Origin: Helichrysum umbraculigerum
Taxonomy: Eukaryota; Streptophyta; Magnoliopsida; Asterales; Asteraceae
Assembly (NCBI GenBank): GCA_949592205.1
Contig: CATIUR010000017.1
Span: 62,001-126,000 of the forward strand
DNA length: 64,000 nucleotides
Direction of reading: 5' to 3'
This document shows, one piece after another, positions 19,705-28,062 of this stretch. Both the position numbers and the translations under genes were made by a program. Below the pieces are notes generated by a model. It was not told the DNA's origin. It did no database searches and saw nothing but the letters and a program-made list of their open reading frames with translations. Position 1 is the stretch's first letter; each line of letters opens with the position of its first letter.

Positions 19705-22305
19705 TTAAACCCAACCTGGTGGAAATACTCCACCAGCATGAATACCTACTCGAACACAAATCTCGACCACCTTCTCGAACTTTGAAGCTTCTTCTTGATC
19801 ATAACGATGATACTCCATCTTACTTTTGTGAAGAGCTTTCAAATCTTTCTTCGTCAAATTGATAAGGCTGATCGAATCAAAAACGCGAAGAGTTCTTCCA
19901 TACTTTGCAGATAAACTCCAATTACCCTTCTCAATCACTGGATCTTCAACCGAAAGATATTCAATGACTGCTTCTTGAGTAACAGAGTCAAACCACCAAT
20001 ATCGTAATCTTTTCAGAAAATCAAGTGGTAATGACTGCAAAGGCACAGTTTTCTGACTAGCAGCTGGAGGATAATGATACTTCACAATCGGTTGCTGAGT
20101 TCTTGAATCCAACTTTTTCTTGTATGAATAACGAACTCCCAACTCTGGTCTAACCCACAAATACTTCTTGCTGTTAATATCTCTTCTGAGAATCTTCTGA
20201 AACATGTTACCACGAAAATCATCAGTGTGGTTAACGATGTTCAGCTGAGCAAGACGATTTAATTCCTCCTTCGGCAATGTGCTAATACAGTTAAATCTTG
20301 GCCGAAAATACTGTACTCCATCTCTTCGCTTAATAAGAATCAGAAAGTTGACTTCATCAAACTTCCAACTTCTGATTAAACCAGTCAAATCACCTCGAAC
20401 CTGATATGTTTTGCAAATCTTTAATTCAGGCTTGAGCTTTCGAAACATTGGGCGCTCTGAAGATGTAGACGGTTGCGCTTGTTCAGGAACAGATTCAGCA
20501 GTTGGTTGTTCCTGAGTAGTATCTGTTTGAGGCTCTTGGTCATCATCAGAATCATCAGACTCAATGATCGGTGCATCAAAGTCATACGGTTGAGCCGGTT
20601 GTTTCTGAACTGGTTCTGATTCTCGCTCAGGTGCTGGTTCCTGATGAGGATTAACCAAATATTCTTCGTCTGACCCTGGAACCTCAGCATCCATCTCTAT
20701 ATCATCCGGATCAACTGATTTATCTCTTTCATCATCCGGATTTATCAAACTCTGAATGTATGTGAGATTAACATTCGAATAATCAACCGAAATGGGTCTC
20801 GGTTGTCCTGGAACATCAACGAAATAATCCAAAGCAATATTTTCATTAATAGAATCTGGATTTACATTTTCGGATTCTGGGGGAGGGGTTACATTTGTTT
20901 CTAAGGTTCTCGGACCTTCCTCCCCCGAAACAACAGTAACCGCTTCCAATTCTAACAACCTAGAATGCACATCTTTCAGTTCTAGCTGCAACTCCTGCAC
21001 ATGAGCTGCTTTTATCTCCAAATCTTTTATTTGAGCAGCTTGAGCTTCAATCACGGCAGCCTGATCATCAAAACGCTTGTTCATCTGAGTTATCTGATCA
21101 AGTAACTGCTGAAGCATCGCAGGCGGCGGTTGTTGTTGCTGTTGTTGATCTTGGTGACCAGGTTCCTGAATGGTAATCCCTGTTCGCTGGCGTCTTCTCA
21201 ATGGTAAATTAGCATAAGACGGAGAAGACCCAGCTGGTCGCTTTCCAAGATTAGGCGGTACATGAACACGCCCCGCAGAAATCCTTCTCAAAATACGCTT
21301 AAAGCGTCGAGGGTCAGCCAACTGTATTCCATCCAATGCATCTTGAGGTGGTACATCACCCGGAGAATCAGGTGGTGTAAGACCACCATCAGATTCCTCA
21401 GCTGGAACCTCTTCAACTTGCTCAATATCCTCCAAATCTTGAGCTACAGCAGCATCAACTAAATCTGCCTCATTGACTGGAGGAGCAACAACATCCTCAT
21501 AACCATCCCCGGGCGGTGCAACATAGTTTTCGTTTACTATGTGCCCAAATAACTCACGATCAGGTAAGATCTGAGAATCTTTTGGTGGCAGCTTACAGTC
21601 ATTGAAAACACGTAACATCATAGGCGTTGGAAATAGTAACGATCGTAGATCCGGAGCTATTCCCAAATTCAAATCATTTAACAACAGCTGAACAAAACGA
21701 GGATATAACAGCAATTTTTCTTTTCCAGCTCTAACATTATCAACCATATTCCCGAAAATATAACCGCTGAAATTATACGGCTTGTTATAAACTAACGCCA
21801 GCATCAGAGACAAAGTCATGTGACTTGCAGCATCGTATCCTCCTTTTCGCGGAGATAAACACACAATTACAATGTGAGCTAAGTATCTCCAAACCCGACA
21901 GAGATACTGTTTACGAAAATCAGTAAGCTGATCAGCCGGATAACCCAATCTCTGAAGACCCCCATAGATAAAAGTAGTCTCAAAAACGGTCGGCATATCA
22001 TTTGCATCATCAAACTGCAAAACACGGCGAACTGAATCCTGTGTAATCTGAATCTCACGACCAAACATAGTGGTCACAATCCGCGGAGTGTCGTTCTCTG
22101 TTCTGATAAATGCGTGGTCATAAAACTCCTCGATTTGATTCATATACACTGGTACTGAAGCTGTAATAGCGTAATGAATCCTCGAACGTCTAAGAAACTC
22201 GATCATCGGCCGAAAAGGCAATGAGTTCTTATGCGTAGATTCCAAAAATGCAACAATGTTGTGCCTGGTGTTTGTGCGACGATAATAATCATGAAGATGC
22301 TCCAT
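19705..22305 (-). CDS. Sirevirus third ORF of element F (env-like position)
   Basis: 866-codon unbroken frame between pol and the 3' LTR, where Sireviruses carry their extra (env-like) ORF. The N-terminal ~260 residues are a globular region with PMIEFLRRSRIHYAIT...QIEEFYDHAF; a related but different N-terminus is in fragment H. Residues ~270-400 are acidic and Pro-rich with an Arg-rich patch. Residues ~405-455 (MNKRFDDQAAVIEAQAAQIK...) form a clear coiled coil. A long acidic Glu/Pro/Ser stretch follows, then a compact C-terminal domain (SWKFDEVNFLILIKRRDG; YRYWWFD-like) kept in element C. I see no signal peptide or convincing membrane segment, so an envelope role is not supported by the sequence. 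Coil plus acidic linker would suit a multimeric nucleic-acid or chromatin binding protein, which is inference. Confidence 0.75.
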   Translation of the reverse strand: MEHLHDYYRRTNTRHNIVAFLESTHKNSLPFRPMIEFLRRSRIHYAITASVPVYMNQIEEFYDHAFIRTENDTPRIVTTMFGREIQITQDSVRRVLQFDDANDMPTVFETTFIYGGLQRLGYPADQLTDFRKQYLCRVWRYLAHIVIVCLSPRKGGYDAASHMTLSLMLALVYNKPYNFSGYIFGNMVDNVRAGKEKLLLYPRFVQLLLNDLNLGIAPDLRSLLFPTPMMLRVFNDCKLPPKDSQILPDRELFGHIVNENYVAPPGDGYEDVVAPPVNEADLVDAAVAQDLEDIEQVEEVPAEESDGGLTPPDSPGDVPPQDALDGIQLADPRRFKRILRRISAGRVHVPPNLGKRPAGSSPSYANLPLRRRQRTGITIQEPGHQDQQQQQQPPPAMLQQLLDQITQMNKRFDDQAAVIEAQAAQIKDLEIKAAHVQELQLELKDVHSRLLELEAVTVVSGEEGPRTLETNVTPPPESENVNPDSINENIALDYFVDVPGQPRPISVDYSNVNLTYIQSLINPDDERDKSVDPDDIEMDAEVPGSDEEYLVNPHQEPAPERESEPVQKQPAQPYDFDAPIIESDDSDDDQEPQTDTTQEQPTAESVPEQAQPSTSSERPMFRKLKPELKICKTYQVRGDLTGLIRSWKFDEVNFLILIKRRDGVQYFRPRFNCISTLPKEELNRLAQLNIVNHTDDFRGNMFQKILRRDINSKKYLWVRPELGVRYSYKKKLDSRTQQPIVKYHYPPAASQKTVPLQSLPLDFLKRLRYWWFDSVTQEAVIEYLSVEDPVIEKGNWSLSAKYGRTLRVFDSISLINLTKKDLKALHKSKMEYHRYDQEEASKFEKVVEICVRVGIHAGGVFPPGWV

Positions 22306-22383
22306 CTGTAACTATAAACCAGACAAGAACACGAAAAATCGTTACAGAATAAGCTCAAAAAACATAACCGAAAAATCTGATTT

Positions 22384-23316
22384 TATAGCGTCACTGAAGA
22401 AGTGACGCACGTTAGACATCCGACACTTAAGAAGTGCCGTATGAAAATCAGAAATCAGAAGGATGCGTCACTTAAGGTAAGTGACGCATTGAAAGCGTCA
22501 CTGGTGTAAGTGACGTTGCCGCAACATGTATCAGTCAAGTGGTACTTAACAAGTGACGGGTATGCGTCATTTAAAGAGTGACGGTTAGCTAAAGCGGCAC
22601 TGACAGCGTCAGTGAAGGAAGTGACGGTATAAAGCGTCACTCGGTAAGTATGATGTGGGAGTGACGCATAAAGGCGTCACTCAAAGTGACGGTTAAAAGC
22701 GTCACTTGTGGGAGTGACACTTAACCGGTGAATTTACCATTAAGCGTCACTTAAGGAAGTGACGCTTGAAGTGACGCAACGATGAAGATCATCGTGTCAC
22801 TGTTCAAGCCCAGAAATCACGACGAACCAAATTTGGGATTTTCTGAAAACGAGTTAACCAAACGATGCGGCAAGTAAAAACGATTAAAACACACCGTTTA
22901 TTAACACAAAACAATAACAAAACGATCCCCAATAATCGTGATTACATAAACCCTAAAAACCCGAAAGTTCAATCGGTGATTAAATCATGGATACGCAATT
23001 ATAATAGATAAAAACGGTACCTAATGATGCGTATGAGTGAGATGAACAAGGTAACGGAGACCGATTGCACGAAAAATACACGAAAAGCCGTAGATCGATC
23101 GAAAAGCACGAACAGTCGAAGTGACGCAGCGACGAGAGAAGTGACGCAAGGAAAGTGGAAGTGACGCGTAGTGAATAGTGTTGGTGGTAGAAATAAGTGC
23201 CGGATACGGACTATTTATACCAAAACTCTAATCAGCGTCACTTAGAACGACTCTTAAAGCGTCACTTGTATGCGTCACTATGAGCGTCACTTAGGAAGTG
23301 ACGCTTATCGACAGTT
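22384..23316 (-). repeat. GCGTCACTT palindrome array between RNA modules and third ORF of F
   Basis: Dense GCGTCACTT and AAGTGACGC words at 22384-22790 and 23115-23316, several as hairpins: ATGCGTCACTT, five bases, AAGTGACGCAT near 22464-22490; another near 22744-22770 and at 23283-23305. The middle (22800-23110) is non-coding, with three ORF-less AT-rich stretches. Confidence 0.82.
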
Positions 23317-23776
23317 TTTGAAAAAATTTTAAAATTTTATCGATCTTTTGCGTAGTACTCAATTTGACAGTAAATGTGACTTGGTAAAAAATAAAATTAA
23401 AATTTAAAGACACAAAATTACAAATATAAAACCAAACTAAATACATTCTTTTTGGTGACGGAGTTGATTAAGTCTGGTTAGGGATCATATCGGAATAACA
23501 TGCAATTATTAGGAATGTTAAGTGTTATTTCGATCATCAGTATATTTGTCCACTTTAAATTTACTTGGCACATTTAAAACACCTTGTATAAAAATTATTT
23601 CAAAACAATTATTGGTATTGTTTGTCCACCTAAACATGTTACATCCGTGTCTGTGAGTTAACCTTTTATTGTTAGTATGAATATTGCACCATGGTCCCCA
23701 CCATAGATATACCCCTATAACTTAGACATGAACATAGTTTCCAAATTTAGAAGGAATATAAGAGAATCAATTTTAA

Positions 23777-24006
23777 GAATCAAGCCAGAGGTGACAGGTC
23801 TGTACTTGCGTACAACAGAGCAACATAACTTGATTCAGGTATAAGCAAAACTAAACGCAGTCAAACCAAATTTGTGGCGACCTTGTGTAGTATCTTAAAT
23901 TTAAGACTTTGCAAGTGCATTGACTCACGTTTGCTTAGTTTTGAGAGTAAGCTGAATTGAGCCCAGGTCTGCACTTTCGTACAACAGAGGAAACAATCAG
24001 CATACT
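23777..24006 (-). promoter_or_regulatory. Two structured RNA modules of element F
   Basis: Module 1: outer arms 23946-23959 and 23994-24006 (AGTATGCTGATTG with CAATTCAGCTTACT, one irregularity), inner hairpin 23970-23983, in sense TGTAC/GTGCA with GAAA loop and one T.G wobble. Module 2: outer arms 23777-23784 and 23829-23836 (GAATCAAG with CTTGATTC, perfect), inner hairpin 23801-23814, TGTAC/GTACA with GCAA loop. Both are followed in sense by GACCTG. They lie in the ~2.2 kb between pol and the third ORF. Confidence 0.75.
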
Positions 24007-24343
24007 CCCCCAAAAGATCTCAGATATACGATCCAAAAATAGAAGTATGTCAAGCTATGCTAAGGAATTAAGACTTAAAGTCGTACATCACAAGGTGTTT
24101 ACCACATGATCATAGACATGTATGTAAATTACTTCTTAATACCTCAAAGACCGGTGTGTACCATGCCTACCAATACATCGTATGATGAAGATAATTTAGA
24201 TAAAAACTGTTTTAAGTGTGTCAGATAAACCTACTGACACATCCAAGATAAACCTTAAAATTCCATTTTGTGCATGTCACCCGATTTACTATCATATCCC
24301 AAGTTGTTTACAGACACAACTTCAACGTCTATTTTAAAAATGT

Positions 24344-24410
24344 AGCAACCTTGCGTTTTCTTTAATACTAAGGAGTATAAAGAGTGGCTGTTGCAATTTT
24401 TTTTTTTTTA

Positions 24411-24438
<28 letters not shown>
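24344..24438 (-). promoter_or_regulatory. Conserved post-pol hairpin and homopolymer tract (F)
   Basis: Just after the pol stop, sense strand: a long A tract, then GCAAC ... CTTTATACTCCTTAGTATTAAAG ... GTTGC, a two-level hairpin (24344-24394). Element C has the same words at 49541-49636. Function unknown. Confidence 0.5.
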
Positions 24439-24443
<5 letters not shown>

Positions 24444-24483
24444 ACACATAAAAGCAAATAACGTTAACTATCCAAGTCACACA

Positions 24484-27400
24484 TTACTTTTTAGACCCAA
24501 AGAATCTTAAACCGATCATGTTGACCAGTTCGTCAAATCGAGCACGTGAAAAGGCTTTGGTGAATAGGTCAGCATTTTGTTTAAGGGTGTCTATGTGGAC
24601 CAAGTCTATCAAGTGTTTTTCATAACAATCCCGTATGAAGTGGAACCTAAGTTCAATATGTTTTGTCTTAGAGTGCTGTACGGGATTGCGTGTGATAGAA
24701 ATAGCAGCAGTGTTATCTATGTGAATGGGAGTCATAGTAAGAAGTAACCCGTAATCGCGTAATTGGTGCTGAATCCAGAGAACTTGGGCACAGCAACTAG
24801 CGGCAGCAACATACTCAGCCTCTGCTGTAGAAAGAGAGACTGTAGTTTGCTTCTTGCATTGCCACGAGACCAAACGCGATCCCAGAAATTGACATCCACC
24901 CGTTGTAGACTTCTTATCGATACTGCAACCTCCATGATCCGAATCTGAATAGGCTGTGAGAGCGAAAGTCTTCTCATTTGAATACCAAAGACCAAGGGTA
25001 GGTCTAGCTCTGAGATAACCAAAAATTCGCTTTACTGCCTTCATATGTGACACCTTTGGTTTAGCCTGATAACGTGAGCAAATCGACACGGCAAATACAA
25101 TATCCGGTCTTGAGGCAGTCAAATACATAAGAGAACCTATCATTGAACGATAGTCCCTCTCCTTGCAATCTTCATCTTCCTCAGCAAGCTTGAGATTGTG
25201 ATTAAGCTCAATGGGAGTCCCATAGGTTTTACAAGTGAGCAGGTCATACCTAGTCAACATGTCATTGACATATTTTGACTGATGTATATAAATACCTTTT
25301 GCAAGCTGCTCAACTTGTACACCTAAAAAGAAAGTGAGCTCCCCCATTGCGCTCATCTCAAACTCAGACTTCATGATTTTCTCAAAGTTCTTACACATTG
25401 CCTCATTAGTAGAACCGAAGATAATATCGTCCACGTAAACCTGCACAAGTAGCAAATCTTCCCTATCCTCTGACTATTCACGAAGAATAAATAGCGTGCT
25501 ATCGATGTTCCCTCTCACAAAACCATGCTTAATCAGATGTGTAGTTAGCCTCTCGTACCAAAGTCTTGGTGCTTGGTGAAGACCATACAACGCCTTGTTC
25601 AATTTACAGACGTATTCAGGATGCGCAGGGTCTTCAAAACCAGGAGGCTGCTTAACATACACATCGTTGTCAACCTTTCCATACAGAAACGCACTTTTCA
25701 CATCAAGTTGATTGACGCGAAATCCCTTGAAGGACGCGTATGCCAGAAAAATGCGTATGGATTCCAATCGAGCAACAGGGGCAAATACATCATCATAGTC
25801 CAACCCCTCAATTTGACTGAAGCCTTGAACTACTAGACGTGCTTTATTACGAATTACAACGCCCCTATCATCCATCTTATTACGAAAAACCCAACGAGTG
25901 CCAGTCAAGTGGGCACCCTTGGGTAATGGAACTACTTCCCAGACTTGCAACTTTTCAAATTGTTGTAGTTCCTCTTGCATGGCCTCGATCCAGGATGGAT
26001 CTTTTAAGGCCTCTTCAACTTTCTTAGGTTCATTCTGCGAAAGATAACATGAATTAACATTAGCCACCAGACCCGAAAGTTGTTCAGTATCAGTCTGTTT
26101 CGCTTGATGTCTTGTTTGAACCTTTGCATGAGGATCACCAATGATATTATCAATGGGGTGATCCTTATGTATCCGAGTCACTGGAATTTGATCTGGCACA
26201 AGATTCTGTTCCAGATTACTCAGATCTCCCTCATTTGCAGAAATATTCGGAGAAGCATCATCATCTTCATCTCCTTGAGAAAATAAATGAGAATAATTCA
26301 TATTTTCTGCTTCCTCTCCCTCATCACTTACCTCATCCTCTCCTCCTTCCTCTAATGATGGCATGTTTGGATCATACGGAAGCTCCTTGGTGTAGTTATA
26401 CACTGTTTTAGAGGTAGAAGGAGCATCTTTCGATGGTGTAATTCGAGAAGTAGATGTCGGATTAGGTGTTGTTGATGGTGGTGTGGGTGTAGTATCAATT
26501 GGTGTAGTATCAGTTGGTGGTGTTTCGGGTGGTGCATTAGGAGATGGGTCGGATGGTTTACTAACTGGTGTATCTTGAGAAAAATCAAGTCCATGTAGCA
26601 TGGAAACTAACTCTTCTGTTTCATCATCATCAGGAATTTTGAAAGAGTCAAATAGATTTCCATAGTTGAAGAACCAATCCGGACCTGTTCCTTGAGGAGG
26701 TTCCGTATACCTTAAACATTTTACTTCAAACTGTTCCTCAATCTGATTCGTTGATTTGTAAAAGACTCTTTTGTTCGGAGAATTGACTGAATATCCAAGA
26801 AAAATCCCTTCAACAGCTTTGTCACCAAACTTAGAGACCTTATCTTTTGTAATCATGATCATGCATGGACACCCAAATGGTTCTAAGAACTGAAGGTTTG
26901 GCTTACGGTTATTGAAAAGTTCATAACACGTCTTGTTCTTTTTCTTAACCGTGAGCACTCTGTTGAGAACATAACAGGCAGTATTAACTGCCTCAGCCCA
27001 GAAGATGATTGGTAATTTGGAGTCAGCTAACATGGTCCGAGCTGTCTCTATAATTGTCCTGTTCTTTCTTTCTGCAACTCCATTCTGTTGTGGAGTCCTT
27101 GGAGCACTAAATTGATGCTCAATTCCTCTTGTAGCACAAAACAATTCGAGAGTTGAGTTCTTGAATTCAGTTCCATTGTCGCTTCGTATCCGTTTCACCT
27201 TCAAGTTGCACAGATTTGCCAACTTGTCCAACAAATACACCAGAATCTCAGGAGTTTCCCCCTTTGTAGTCAAGAAATATACCCACGAAAACCTTGAGTA
27301 GTCATCAGTAACTACCAAGCAGTAAGACCGACCACCAATGCTCTTTGTTGAAACTGGACCGAACAAATCCATATGCAGTAGTTCCAACGGAGCTGCAATA

Positions 27401-28062
27401 GAATTCACAACCTTAGACTTGTGGGACTTCTTGTGGAGTTTTCCTTTGTGACAAGAAACGCAGTCATCTTTCAGAGCAAATGACTGTTTTGGAACTCCCC
27501 TCACTAAATCATTGTTAATCAGAAAATTCATTTTACGGAAATGAATATGTCCCATCCGTCTGTGCCAAAGGAGTGATTCCTTTTCTGAAGCCTTTGAAAG
27601 AAGACAAGTATAGTCACTTGTAGTCTCCACAGTTCGCATATTCATCACATAGGTGTCATTCTTTCTAGGTGCCCGCATCAATACCCAATCCTCAGGAATG
27701 ACATACCCCGGCTTCAATATTACACATTCCGTCTTTGTGAATAACGTGGTGTAGTCCTTGTCACAAACTTGTGAAACGCTCAGCAAGTTGTGAGTCAGCT
27801 CAGCCACGTAATTCACATTTTCAAAGCTAACTTTTCCATTTGTTAGCGTTCCCTTTCCCGAAATCGTTCCTCCTGAATCTCCCGCGAAAGCAACGTATCC
27901 TCCCGAGTATGGTTTAATATCCGTCAGAAGAGACACATCGCCAGTCATGTGTCGCGAGCAGCCACTATCCATATACCATAAACTATCCTTCACACGTTCC
28001 GACTGCTGCAACACATCAAAGAAAGAGATTAGTGAGAAACGGAGACCCAAGCCTTTACAGAC
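24484..28062 (-). pseudogene. Sirevirus pol of element F (one internal stop)
   Basis: Pol polyprotein in the -1 frame relative to gag. Protease DSG (WYMDSGCSRHMTGD) is near the start; integrase zinc region HRRMGHIHFRKMN...CVSCHKGK; integrase catalytic D in LHMDLFGP, D in RSDNGTEF and E in VAERKNRT; RT with DVKSAFLYG and YVDDIIFGS; RNase H with SDSDHGG and STAEAEYVAAA. A single TAG after ILRE (about 25474) splits the frame shortly before the YVDD box, with the same frame on both sides (25474-28062 and 24484-25473). Everything else is complete, so the copy is inactive only by this base unless the stop is read through, and by the E insertion in its promoter LTR. Confidence 0.85.
28006..28058 (-). 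other. Possible 53-nt intron at the gag/pol border of F
   Basis: Minus strand GTAAAGGCTTGG...CTCACTAATCTC...GTGTTGCAG. As in element C (19010-19065), removing it links gag and pol in frame, and the length differs from C by exactly 3 nt. A branch-like CTAAT and a pyrimidine stretch precede the CAG. No slippery heptamer was found in the ~34-nt frame overlap. Confidence 0.35.

Noticed and set aside
24397..24438. Poly(T) tract as the tail of a LINE or SINE
   Set aside because: No target duplication or retroposon body; the same tract follows pol in element C, so it belongs to the Sirevirus.
28029..28062. -1 ribosomal frameshift site at the F gag/pol border
   Set aside because: No X XXY YYZ heptamer in phase in the overlap, and C has almost no overlap; kept only as the weaker alternative to splicing.
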